Of a stretch of 64,000 nt of DNA, positions 50,566 through 58,940 are shown piece after piece. The notes under the pieces were generated by a model. That model was not told the origin of the DNA and did no database searches. It saw only the letters and a list, made by a program, of their open reading frames with translations. Origin of the DNA: Falsiroseomonas sp046052145 (lineage in GTDB: Bacteria > Pseudomonadota > Alphaproteobacteria > Acetobacterales > Acetobacteraceae). The position numbers were made by a program, and so were the translations under genes. Location: NCBI GenBank assembly GCA_046052145.1, contig JBJOMW010000003.1, positions 62,001 to 126,000 on the forward strand, given 5' to 3'. How positions within the stretch are numbered: position 1 is the stretch's first letter; every line of letters begins with the position of its first letter.

Positions 50566-51894
50566 TCAGGCCTGCACGAAGAGCATGATGTCCAACGGCC
50601 GCGCTTCTTCAGCCCGCGTGTCGGCGTTCCAGATCTCAAGCGTCTCCGCTTCGGTCACGTAGGCGCTGTCCGGCTGCACGGCAAAGAGCAGCGTGCCGGG
50701 CGGCGTGGCGACACCGATATCGGTGGCTGCGTCCACCACGCGACGGGTCGCACCGCGGATGCGCAGGTTCCAGAGCTCCTGGCTGCGGTCGCGTGTGGCG
50801 ATCAGCGCGCGCTCCATCCAGGCGCGCAGCGCGGCGTCCGGGCGTCCTTGCTCGGCGCGCAGCCCGATCAGCATCTGCCCCTTCGTCCAAGCCGGATCGA
50901 GCGACAAGGTGAACTTCGGACCCTCCTGCGCGAACCGCACGGGGACATAGGCACGCTGCGTCCGATCCAGCGCGCGCTCCACGGCGGCCAGCACCTCGTC
51001 GAAGGCCGCCATGGGATCGTCGTGATCGTAGCGCGGCGCGGCTTGCGGCACTTCGCCATGCGTCAGCGTCGAGAGCAGGCCGAGATAGCGGCAGAGCTCG
51101 ACATAGAGCGTGAAAGGATGCGCCCGGCCGGAGGAGAGCAGCGCCTCGAGCGATGGCAGCCCGGCCGACAGCCCTTCCAGTTCCAGGCGCCCACGGTCGG
51201 CCGCCATGGCCCGCGCCGAAGGCTGGCGGGCGAAATGATGCGCCTTTTCCCGGGCCCGCCGCAGGACATCCTGCACCGCGCGCCACAGCGGCGAGCGGTC
51301 GGCGACGAACAGCGCCGGCGGCACGAAGGGCGTCTGCTGGAACACGCGCCCGTCATGCTCCAGCCGGAGCAGCGGGAGCGACACGAACTTGGCCGGCGGC
51401 CTCTGTCGCGGTGCCGTCGTCACATCCAGCCCAAGGCGCGGGCGAAGGCGGCGCAGCGCGACAGGCAGCGCGCCGCCCGCCTCGTCTTCCACCTCCGGCG
51501 TTTCGACAACGTCGAAGCGCGGCAGTTCGCCGCCGGCACCGGTGATGGAGCGACCGCCGGGCACGGTCAGGTGGATCGTGATCGGCGCGCGGCTCGCGGC
51601 TTCCTGGAACTCCCGCACCTCGATTTCCAGCGGCGGATCGCGGCCGTCCACATGCTGCACCGGAAGCCCATCCGGCAGCAGCGCCTCGAGGTCGCGCACG
51701 CGCACCAGACCTTCGGGCAGCACATTCGGGTCGAGCTGCAGCCGACCGACACCCCAGGCATAGGGCGACAGCGTTGCGGCGAGCCAGGCGCCAAGCTGAT
51801 CCTGGCGCAGCACCATCTGCTGGAAGTGCTGCGGGGCGAGGGCCATGCCCTCTTCCCACAGCACGGCGCTGCCGGGCATTGCGGGGGCGGTCAT
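50566..51894 (-). CDS. tssK: T6SS baseplate-membrane adaptor TssK
   Basis: A 442-aa TssK that connects the baseplate wedge to the TssJLM membrane complex. The N-terminal signature is VLWEEGMALAPQHFQQMVLR, followed by NVLPEGLVRVRDLEALLPDG. The C-terminal domain ends with YVTEAETLEIWNADTRAEEA. Start overlaps tssJ by 4 nt. Confidence 0.95.
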   Translation of the reverse strand: MTAPAMPGSAVLWEEGMALAPQHFQQMVLRQDQLGAWLAATLSPYAWGVGRLQLDPNVLPEGLVRVRDLEALLPDGLPVQHVDGRDPPLEIEVREFQEAASRAPITIHLTVPGGRSITGAGGELPRFDVVETPEVEDEAGGALPVALRRLRPRLGLDVTTAPRQRPPAKFVSLPLLRLEHDGRVFQQTPFVPPALFVADRSPLWRAVQDVLRRAREKAHHFARQPSARAMAADRGRLELEGLSAGLPSLEALLSSGRAHPFTLYVELCRYLGLLSTLTHGEVPQAAPRYDHDDPMAAFDEVLAAVERALDRTQRAYVPVRFAQEGPKFTLSLDPAWTKGQMLIGLRAEQGRPDAALRAWMERALIATRDRSQELWNLRIRGATRRVVDAATDIGVATPPGTLLFAVQPDSAYVTEAETLEIWNADTRAEEARPLDIMLFVQA

Positions 51895-52361
51895 GCCGGC
51901 GTGACCGAGAAGCCGGCGGCTTCGAGCACGACCAGGATGTCGCTGTCGTTCTCCGTCAGCCGGTAGCGATGCGGACCCGGCGCGCGGTAGCGCGCGAAGA
52001 GGAACGCCGCGCGATTGACCTGCGGGCGATCCAGCCAGGTACGGGGCAGCAATTGGCCGGGCACGACCTCCCAGCTGCGCACATCCACCTCGTCCCGGAA
52101 GTCGCGGCGCAGCTGCGCCTTGCGGCCGAACCAGTCCTCTGCGGTCATCTTCGCGACCTCCTCGATCAGGGTGCGGTTCCCGGAGAGATGGACAAGGTCC
52201 AAGGCGACGGGCGAATTCTCGTTGATGCCTTCGGCCACGCGGATCTCGATCCTGCGCACGGCGACCCGCGTGGCGAAGATCAGGTCATAGGCTGCGCAGC
52301 CAGGCAGCAGCGCCATGGAAGCGACCGCAGCGAGTGCGCGACGGCGCGGAAAAGGGATCAT
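51891..52361 (-). CDS. tssJ: T6SS outer-membrane lipoprotein TssJ
   Basis: A 156-aa lipoprotein. The signal peptide ends in lipobox LLPG-C with the lipidated Cys at residue 22; the residue following is Ala, consistent with outer-membrane sorting. The transthyretin-like domain includes NENSPVALDLVHLSGNRTLI and WEVVPGQ followed by a long loop. It recruits TssM to the outer membrane. Confidence 0.93.
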   Translation of the reverse strand: MIPFPRRRALAAVASMALLPGCAAYDLIFATRVAVRRIEIRVAEGINENSPVALDLVHLSGNRTLIEEVAKMTAEDWFGRKAQLRRDFRDEVDVRSWEVVPGQLLPRTWLDRPQVNRAAFLFARYRAPGPHRYRLTENDSDILVVLEAAGFSVTPA

Positions 52362-53275
52362 CAGCCGCCCTCCCTTGGCGGGGCCGGTTCGGTCACCAGC
52401 GTCGCGACGATGCCCAGCATGCGCTCCAGATGCGACGCATAGGCCAGCGCGACGACGCTGTCGGTGAATGCAGGGCTGCGAACGTAGGTCCAGCTGCGCC
52501 CAGCCTCGTCCAGCTGGTCCACAAGCCGCACGGTGATCCCCCGCCCCTGCAGCGAGGCCGCGTAGCGCGTGGCCTGCTCGGCATCGAGGAAGAAAGCGAG
52601 TTCGACGGCGAAGGCCGGCAGGGGCGGGCGGGCGCCCGCCGGCGGCGGCAGGACTTGGCGCACCGGTTCGGCAGGCGCGGCCGCAGGCTGCGCCGCGGCA
52701 GCGCCTGCCGGAGGCGCTGCGGGCGCGGCACCGGCGCTTGGTGCTGCGGCGCCGGCGGCAGCGGCGGCAGGCGGGGCGGCTGCCACCATCACCGCGGAAC
52801 CGGGTGCCGCGGGGGATACCATCAGCACTCTGCCGCCCGACAGCACGGGAACCGGCGTGTCGCCCGTGCGCACAACGCCGCGCCCAAGCGCACGCTCCAC
52901 CGCCTCGTCCGGATCGAGGCCCGCCAGGTCTTGGCTGTCCGCCCGCAGCACCGGATCCCAGCCAGGCACAGGCGGGCGGGCGGCATCATTGGCTGCGGCG
53001 CCGGCCGCGCCTTTACGACCGCGCTGCGGCTGCGATCCCGCGCGCGCGCCGTCGTTGACCACACGCTGGAACGGCGCTGCCTGAGCAAGGGCCGATTGCG
53101 GCATGATGCCGGTCGCGACGAGAAGATTCAGGATGCCCTGGGCTGACTGGAACCCGCGCGGACCAATGACGACAGCCAGAAGCACAGCCGCCATGAAGAG
53201 GCAGATGATCAAGCCCAGGGCGGCAGCGATCACCGCGGGGCCCTTGCCCGATACGTCTAGTCCGCCGCTTGCCAT
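52361..53275 (-). CDS. Inner-membrane-anchored SPOR-domain protein, first gene of the T6SS minus operon
   Basis: A 304-aa protein with one TM helix at about residues 13-39 (AVIAAALGLIICLFMAAVLL), a Pro/Ala-rich periplasmic linker (about 65-225), and a C-terminal SPOR-like fold: FAVELAFFLDAEQATRYAAS, then LQGRGITVRLVDQL. SPOR domains bind glycan strands of peptidoglycan lacking stem peptides. The stop overlaps the tssJ start by one base (TGATG), so it is produced with the membrane complex. It may be the peptidoglycan anchor that TssL lacks. Domain assignment is from sequence shape and moderately sure. Confidence 0.75.
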   Translation of the reverse strand: MASGGLDVSGKGPAVIAAALGLIICLFMAAVLLAVVIGPRGFQSAQGILNLLVATGIMPQSALAQAAPFQRVVNDGARAGSQPQRGRKGAAGAAANDAARPPVPGWDPVLRADSQDLAGLDPDEAVERALGRGVVRTGDTPVPVLSGGRVLMVSPAAPGSAVMVAAAPPAAAAAGAAAPSAGAAPAAPPAGAAAAQPAAAPAEPVRQVLPPPAGARPPLPAFAVELAFFLDAEQATRYAASLQGRGITVRLVDQLDEAGRSWTYVRSPAFTDSVVALAYASHLERMLGIVATLVTEPAPPREGG

Positions 53276-53312
53276 CCGATGTCCGGCGCGTCCTGCTTCG
53301 GTCGCTCTGGGG

Positions 53313-53338
53313 AAGGCAACCTAGACAGATGTTGCCTT
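53313..53338. promoter_or_regulatory. Inverted repeat upstream of the T6SS minus operon
   Basis: AAGGCAAC (53313-53320), 10-bp spacer CTAGACAGAT, GTTGCCTT (53331-53338): perfect 8-bp arms, centred about 50 nt before the SPOR gene start and between it and the candidate promoter. A related palindrome GGTTGCAACC lies at 53398-53407. Together they look like binding sites for one regulator. Confidence 0.45.
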
Positions 53339-53361
53339 AATTCAAATGCTAGCGACGATTC

Positions 53362-53388
53362 GTTATAAAGTCCACTTCAGACCAGCAA
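53362..53388 (-). promoter_or_regulatory. Candidate promoter of the T6SS minus operon
   Basis: On the minus strand TTGCTG (53388-53383) and TATAAC (53367-53362) are 15 nt apart, with transcription heading to the SPOR-domain gene. The -10 is a five-of-six match, while the spacing is short. Confidence 0.35.
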
Positions 53389-53490
53389 GGGCGACTCGGT
53401 TGCAACCTTGCATTCGGTGTTGCGCCTGAAATCCAACCTTGAGCGGTGCTGCCGCCAGCGCGGATCCGCCAGCCGCGCGCGCCGCGTGGT

Positions 53491-54195
53491 TCAGCTCTTC
53501 AGGTGCTGCATCAGCACGCCGCGGGCCGCCGTCAGCTGCGCCATGCGGCTGCTGTCGGCGGCGATGCCGGTGTCGGGATGAAAGATGCGGGCCAACTGTC
53601 GATACCGCCCGGTCACCAGTTCCGGGGTGAGGCCCCATTCATGAGCGAAGCCCATCAGCCAGGCGGCCTGAGCCGCGGTGCGCGGTGGTTGCGGCAGCGC
53701 CTTTGGCGCCAACTGGTCCAGCGCCGTCCGAAGCTGCGCAACCTCCTCCCGCAGCCGGGCGAGTTCGCCGTTACCGTCCGAGGGCGTTGGATCTGACGGT
53801 GCGGACGGCGCGGACACGGGCGGCTTATCTGCGTATCTCGGCTCGGCGGCGGTCTTCGCCTGAGGCTCTGCCGGCGCACACATCGCCAGCAGCGTGGCGA
53901 GCGCGATGCGGATCTCCTCGGGCGTGCTGCGGCTCGGCGCGGATAGGCGGAGCCGCGGCAGCCAAAGTCGGCTCACCCGCTCCCCCGACGCGGACTCATG
54001 GCCCACGCGCTCGAAGCTGCCGGAGCCGGGATCGGGCACCGCCAATTCGGGCCGCTCCTGCACCAGCAACAGCCCGGCTCGCGCCAGCACCGAAGGATCG
54101 GTCCCCGTGCGGGCGCACAGCGCTGTCACCGCCTCCTGCAGCGCGAGCGTGCATGGCACGATGACAGATCGCAGGCTGACGTGTCGGGATTGCAT
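53491..54195 (-). CDS. J-domain protein adjacent to the T6SS
   Basis: A 234-aa protein with a C-terminal J domain: MGFAHEWGLTPELVTGRYRQ, then LARIFHPDTG with the HPD motif at about residue 206 and a helix IV remnant. J domains stimulate DnaK ATPase. The N-terminal half is not recognised; the middle is low complexity (Pro/Ser/Ala) followed by a short coiled coil ELARLREEVAQLRTALDQL. ATG 54195 is preceded by an in-frame GTG. It lies between the T6SS minus operon and the SpoIIE-type operon, all on the same strand; a dedicated chaperone role for T6SS is inference. Confidence 0.75.
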   Translation of the reverse strand: MQSRHVSLRSVIVPCTLALQEAVTALCARTGTDPSVLARAGLLLVQERPELAVPDPGSGSFERVGHESASGERVSRLWLPRLRLSAPSRSTPEEIRIALATLLAMCAPAEPQAKTAAEPRYADKPPVSAPSAPSDPTPSDGNGELARLREEVAQLRTALDQLAPKALPQPPRTAAQAAWLMGFAHEWGLTPELVTGRYRQLARIFHPDTGIAADSSRMAQLTAARGVLMQHLKS

Positions 54196-54288
54196 CACTC
54201 TGGCCGGAACCGCGGCGATCTGCGCGCGGAGCTAGGCTTAGCAGTCCAGTTTTTGAACTGACAATGGACGCCGCAGCACACGGCCAGC

Positions 54289-56328
54289 TCAGCCCTGCAG
54301 CCGCAGCACGACGAAGCTGGCATCGCCGCGGACCCGATCGCGCGCGGCGTCCAGCCTGTCGGACAGGAAAGCGGTGGCCGGCTCGACATCGAGATCGGGC
54401 GCCTCAGCCACCAGCGCCCGCACGCCCTCTGTGCCGAGCGGCATGCCACTCATCTCCACCGTCGTCAGGCCTTGGCTGAACAGCACGAGCAGCGTCCGCT
54501 CCGGAACATCCACCGTGGTGTCCGGCACGCGCGTGCCGGGCGCCAGCGCCAGCGGCGGCGCCCCTTCGACCGACAGGAGCCGGACATCGCCAAGCCGCGC
54601 GGCCGCGACGGGCGGCGGAAGTCCGGCGCGAGCCACGACCATGATGTTGGCCGGGACATCGAGCACGGCGAGCGTCATATAGAGCGGAAGGTTCGACCCG
54701 TTCTCGCCCACCAGCAGGTCGGAGACGCGCGCCAGGCAGGCGCCCGGGCTCGGCGCATCCGCGGCCAGGGCCCGGACCAGGGCGCGTGCGGAAATGGCCA
54801 GGAAGGCCGCCGGCAGCCCCTGCCCGTCGACGGAGCCGACCACCACGGCCAGGCGACGTTCCGCCGCGTCCAGCCAGAAGAAATCCAGGAAGTCGCCGCC
54901 GAATTCGCGGCCCTGCAGCAGGCAGCTGCGCACCGCCACGCGGGTCGCGCCAGGCAGCGCGGCGGGCGTCAGCCGCGCTTGCATCTGCGCGACGACCGAC
55001 ATCTCCTGCTCCAGCGCCTGCATCCGCTCCCGCGCCTGGAGCGCGGCATCCTGCTCGGTCAGGGCGCGCTGCAGCGCCTCCTGCTGCGCGGTGACGCGAT
55101 CCACCATGACGCGCAGCGCAATCGCCAGTGTGTCGAGCGCGTCTTCCCGTACGCCCGCGGTGGCGGAGAGCTGGCCGGCGCGGCGTATCTCGTCCTGCAT
55201 CGCCTCGCGCTCGGTCGGGCCGAGGGTTGCGGAGAGCCGGTCGAGCTGCGCCTCGATGAAGCGCGTCTGATGCCGGCGGCGGCGCTCTGCCCGGCTGGTG
55301 CCGGATTGCAGCTCGATCTGGCTCTGCCGGAAGACGCGCAGCGCCTGCGCGGCCGCGCCCACCTCGTCGCGCCGGCCGGCATTCTCGATCTGCACGGTCG
55401 TGTCGCCCCGGGCCAGCGACTGCAATCCCTGCAGGGCCGATTCCAGCCCGCGGAAGGCCGCGCGGGACCACAGAGCCAGGGCCAGCGCCACACTCAGAAG
55501 CAGCGCCAGGATCAGGACCTGCCCGATGAGCCGCCCGGTGTCCTTGCGGAACTGCAGATCGGTCTCGTCCGCGACCCAGCGCCGGAACCCGATGCGCTGA
55601 CCGGCCAGATCGGTCAGCGGCAGGTCCAGCACGGCAATCGCGCGGTCGCCGATCGCGACCAGATGCCGCCGGCCCGCTTCTGGTATCAGGCGGGTCAGCG
55701 TCGCGGTCCATTCCCGCGGGACAGCCGGCTCTGCCAGGTATTGGCCGTCCGCATCCGCCATGGCGAACATGAGGCCCGCCTCGGCGCGCAGCGCCGGCAG
55801 CAGATCTGTGGCTGGCCGGGCGACAACCAGAATGGCCGCCGCCCTGTCGCCTGCGCCGGGCGCGGGCAAGGCGACCGTCAGCAGCAATTGCCCATCATGG
55901 CGCACCAGACCGCTCAGCGGCCGGCGCAGCGACAGCAATTCCCCGACCAGCGCCGCGTCGACCAGGGGGGTCGTGGCGGCGCTGCCAGGCGTGAACAGGG
56001 CAGGGGCCTGTTGGGCCGGCAGCACCTGCAGCACCGTCGCGCCGCGGCGACGCAGCCGCTCCTCCGCCGCGGCCAGCCGGTTGCGCATCTCCGAAGGCAC
56101 CGTGGGAAAGCGCTGGTCGAGCCCGGCCTCCTCAACCAGGCTGCGCTGGAGTTCGGCGACATGGCGCGAGAGCGTCGCATCCCAGCCGAACACCGCCCCG
56201 CGCAGCGCGGCGGATTGAATCTCCTGCTCCAGCACGCGCGCACGCTGGTCGGCGACGAGCAGCCCGCCCACGGCCAGGACGAGGCAGCCGATCACGGCCG
56301 AGATGAGCACGCGGCGGCGGATGGTCAT
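54289..56328 (-). CDS. Membrane sensor with HAMP and SpoIIE-type (PP2C-like) phosphatase domain
   Basis: A 679-aa protein. TM1 is at residues 7-27, a periplasmic sensor domain covers about 28-265, TM2 about 267-290 (LIGQVLILALLLSVALALAL), then a HAMP domain (ALQGLQSLARGDTTVQIENA), a coiled-coil linker, and a C-terminal SpoIIE domain from about 460. Its metal-aspartate regions read GREFGGDFLDFFWLD and VVVGSVDGQGLPAAFLAI, followed by LLVLFSQGLTTVEMSG. Such enzymes dephosphorylate serine/threonine residues, classically on anti-sigma-factor antagonists. It is the last gene of a four-gene operon beside the T6SS. Confidence 0.88.
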   Translation of the reverse strand: MTIRRRVLISAVIGCLVLAVGGLLVADQRARVLEQEIQSAALRGAVFGWDATLSRHVAELQRSLVEEAGLDQRFPTVPSEMRNRLAAAEERLRRRGATVLQVLPAQQAPALFTPGSAATTPLVDAALVGELLSLRRPLSGLVRHDGQLLLTVALPAPGAGDRAAAILVVARPATDLLPALRAEAGLMFAMADADGQYLAEPAVPREWTATLTRLIPEAGRRHLVAIGDRAIAVLDLPLTDLAGQRIGFRRWVADETDLQFRKDTGRLIGQVLILALLLSVALALALWSRAAFRGLESALQGLQSLARGDTTVQIENAGRRDEVGAAAQALRVFRQSQIELQSGTSRAERRRRHQTRFIEAQLDRLSATLGPTEREAMQDEIRRAGQLSATAGVREDALDTLAIALRVMVDRVTAQQEALQRALTEQDAALQARERMQALEQEMSVVAQMQARLTPAALPGATRVAVRSCLLQGREFGGDFLDFFWLDAAERRLAVVVGSVDGQGLPAAFLAISARALVRALAADAPSPGACLARVSDLLVGENGSNLPLYMTLAVLDVPANIMVVARAGLPPPVAAARLGDVRLLSVEGAPPLALAPGTRVPDTTVDVPERTLLVLFSQGLTTVEMSGMPLGTEGVRALVAEAPDLDVEPATAFLSDRLDAARDRVRGDASFVVLRLQG

Positions 56329-56331
56329 GGC

Positions 56332-58176
56332 TCAGGGCACCTGCGGCAGGGCGCGCATGCGGAGCGACGCGGCGGCCAGCACCCCGGCGGCTGCCGCCGC
56401 CATGGCACCCGCCGCGAGCGGGCCAAGGTCGGACACCGAAAGCGCGGCGGCCGATACCAGGACGGCGAGGAAACGCAGCACGAGGCCGAGCCGCAGCGTC
56501 GCCTGCTCCGGCGCGACACCGCGGAACTCCCACGCCATGGCATGCAGCGCGGCGGAGGCCGCGCGCCAGAGCGTCGCTGCCGCGAGCCCGGCCAGCCACA
56601 CGGCCAGCAGCGGCGGCAGCCATAACGGCTGCGCCGCCGCGGCCAAGGCCAGCGCCGCCAGCAAGTGGACGCCTGTCGCGGCGAAGGGGCGTGCCGGCAG
56701 GATGCTGGCCAGCGGACCTGCCGCCCATAGGCCAAGGCCGAGTGCCAGCATCGCCCATGCCCCGGCGCCAGTCTGCAACGCCACCAGCAGAGCCAATCCG
56801 AGCGCGACGCCAGACGGCACGACCTGCCCGGCCAGGACGATGCCAATCGGCCTGGCCGCCAGCACCTCGCGCAGTGCAGCCAGGCGCATTGGCGCGGCGT
56901 CGCCTTGCATTTCCAGCCGGTCGCTGCAGGCCATCAGCGCAAAGCCCGCGATGATCGCAAGGCCAGCCGGCAGGATCAGCGGGTCTGGAACGGACAGGCC
57001 CGTCATGCCGGCCAGCGCACCGGCCACTGCCGCGCCCGCGCCGGCGCCGGCCAGCGCCGAAGTGTCTCGCGCAAAGCCGTCAGCCCCGGCCGGCTCGCCG
57101 GCCGGGCCCGTGGCCCAGCGCAGCACGGAAGCGAGGGCGGCAGTGCCTGTGGCCAGCGCGGCGAGTGGCGGCAGGAACACTGCGGCGCACGTGCCGGCGA
57201 CGCCGGCGAGCAGGATCGCGATGCGCCGGCCGAGCAGGCGCGGCAGCCAGGCGAGCAGGCGCCAGCCGATGAAGGCCGCCGCAGCCAGCAGGACCAGGAC
57301 CTGGCCGCCGCCCATCGCGTGGAGCCCGAGCAGCAGGGCGCCGGCGGCAATCAGCAGCCGCTGCAGCGCCGGATCGCCGTCCATCGGCACGCGCAGCGGA
57401 TCCTCCGGCGCGGTGCGCGCCAAGTTGTTCAGGAGATGCAGCTGCCCCTCTGCCCGCGCCACCAGCTCCGGGTCGAAGGTGTCGCGCCTTGCGTCCTGCA
57501 GGAGCAGGTCAACCTCGCGGCGGCGAAGCGTGAGGAACACGACAAGCGAGGCGAGCGCATGGCGCAGTGCGCCCAGCTCGCCAACGCCGCCGGCAGGCGG
57601 GATCCGGCGGAAATCGCCGGCCGCCCCGGCATGCGCTAAGGCCGAAAGCTCCCGCGCCGGCGCAACCAGCAGCCGGGTTGCCAAAAAGGTCAGCGCTTCC
57701 AGGCCCAGAAGCAGGCCGATCCCGAGGCCCGCGATCAGACCGCCCGCCAGCAGGGCAAGGTTGCGATCCGTCGTATCGGCCAGCGTCACAGTGATGCGCG
57801 CGCCGGTGAACGGCCCGGCCGCAACCTGGCGGGTGGCGACGATGGCGGCGCCGGTCGGTGGCGCGGCTGCCGCGAGACCGGCCAGCGGCGCCCCCGTCGC
57901 ATCCTGCACGGCCAGTTGCCACGGATGCCGGCCGGCATCGGCCACAAGGGCCGTTGGGCCCAGCGCGGCCTGGAGTGCGGCTCGGTCGTCCCCATCCCGA
58001 TCAATGTCACGCGCGATCGCTGCCGCCAGCGCCTCCGCCGTCCCGCGCTGCAGCTCCTGCAGGTGCTCGCGCGCGTTGGCCATCAGGCCTGCGGTGATGG
58101 CAAGCCCGATGCCGAGCGTGACGCCCGCGGCCAGCAGGCGAAGGCGCCGCAGCGCCAGCAGCGCGGCGCGCGTCAT
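56332..58176 (-). CDS. Two-TM sensor/HAMP-like region fused to a polytopic membrane domain
   Basis: A 614-aa protein of unusual make-up. TM1 (about 11-31), a small extracytoplasmic region to about 135, TM2 (about 138-165, LLAGGLIAGLGIGLLLGLEA), a HAMP-like segment (VAPARELSALAHAGAAGDFR), and then, from about residue 280 to the end, around ten hydrophobic helices resembling a major-facilitator-like transporter domain. ATG 58176 overlaps the upstream sensor gene (ATGA); 3 nt separate it from the SpoIIE gene. A combined receptor/transporter that signals to the phosphatase is a reasonable idea but unproven. Confidence 0.7.
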   Translation of the reverse strand: MTRAALLALRRLRLLAAGVTLGIGLAITAGLMANAREHLQELQRGTAEALAAAIARDIDRDGDDRAALQAALGPTALVADAGRHPWQLAVQDATGAPLAGLAAAAPPTGAAIVATRQVAAGPFTGARITVTLADTTDRNLALLAGGLIAGLGIGLLLGLEALTFLATRLLVAPARELSALAHAGAAGDFRRIPPAGGVGELGALRHALASLVVFLTLRRREVDLLLQDARRDTFDPELVARAEGQLHLLNNLARTAPEDPLRVPMDGDPALQRLLIAAGALLLGLHAMGGGQVLVLLAAAAFIGWRLLAWLPRLLGRRIAILLAGVAGTCAAVFLPPLAALATGTAALASVLRWATGPAGEPAGADGFARDTSALAGAGAGAAVAGALAGMTGLSVPDPLILPAGLAIIAGFALMACSDRLEMQGDAAPMRLAALREVLAARPIGIVLAGQVVPSGVALGLALLVALQTGAGAWAMLALGLGLWAAGPLASILPARPFAATGVHLLAALALAAAAQPLWLPPLLAVWLAGLAAATLWRAASAALHAMAWEFRGVAPEQATLRLGLVLRFLAVLVSAAALSVSDLGPLAAGAMAAAAAGVLAAASLRMRALPQVP

Positions 58177-58940
58177 GTCGGTGTCCCCGCGCGGGTCGGA
58201 GCTGCGTTGGCATCCGAAACGGCCTCGACTGCCTTGGCATAGCTGGTCAGCACAGTCTCTGCCGTCGCACCGAGCGCGGCGAAGTCGCTGCCCGCCTCGG
58301 CGAGCATCTCGGGCGGTGCCGTGCCGTCCTTGCGCAGGGCGGTGAGCAGGGCGGCCGCCGCCGCCATTGTGCGGCCAAGGCCGCCCATGGCGAGTTGCGC
58401 CGCGAACCAGCAGGCCGGCACCAGGACCAGCAGCAACGCCAGCCCCCACCCCGCCGCGGGCTGTAGCATGCGGGCGACCAGGGGCAGCGGGGTGGCGGGA
58501 TCCTCCACCACGACGGCGCCGATGACGCGGCCATTCAGGTCAACGACCGGATCAGCGCCGGCATGCCCGCCCAGAACCCCCGCGTTCCAGCGCCCGCTGC
58601 GAACGGCGCCAGCCGCATCAAGCCAGGTGCGCGGCGCGCGCCCCCCCACAAGACCGCTGGTGGAGGCCGCAACGACGAGACCCGCGGGGTCGAGCACTGC
58701 AACCGTCATCCCAGCGCCATGGGCGGCGATCACACCATCCGCGACGAGCGCGAGCGTGCGCGCCGAGGCGACGCTGGCGTCGAGATTGGCGCGCATTGCG
58801 GCCAGCGTGAGCTCGACGCGGACGGCTGCGGCATCGCCATGCAGCTTCGCAATCCGCACCCCGCCGAGACCAAGCGCCGCCAGGACGCTGACCAGGGCGA
58901 CGAGCACGACCCAAAGCAAACCCCGCTGCGCGAGCCCCAT
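58173..58940 (-). CDS. Two-TM extracytoplasmic sensor protein
   Basis: A 255-aa protein with TM1 at about 7-29 (LLWVVLVALVSVLAALGLGG), a periplasmic domain of about 130 residues with a PAS/Cache-like run (MTVAVLDPAGLVVAASTSGL then VVDLNGRVIGAVVVED), TM2 at about 163-186, and a HAMP-like cytoplasmic tail without any output domain. It likely passes a signal to its operon partners. The start overlaps the upstream HTH gene by one base (TGATG) and the stop overlaps the next gene by 4 nt. Confidence 0.72.
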   Translation of the reverse strand: MGLAQRGLLWVVLVALVSVLAALGLGGVRIAKLHGDAAAVRVELTLAAMRANLDASVASARTLALVADGVIAAHGAGMTVAVLDPAGLVVAASTSGLVGGRAPRTWLDAAGAVRSGRWNAGVLGGHAGADPVVDLNGRVIGAVVVEDPATPLPLVARMLQPAAGWGLALLLVLVPACWFAAQLAMGGLGRTMAAAAALLTALRKDGTAPPEMLAEAGSDFAALGATAETVLTSYAKAVEAVSDANAAPTRAGTPT

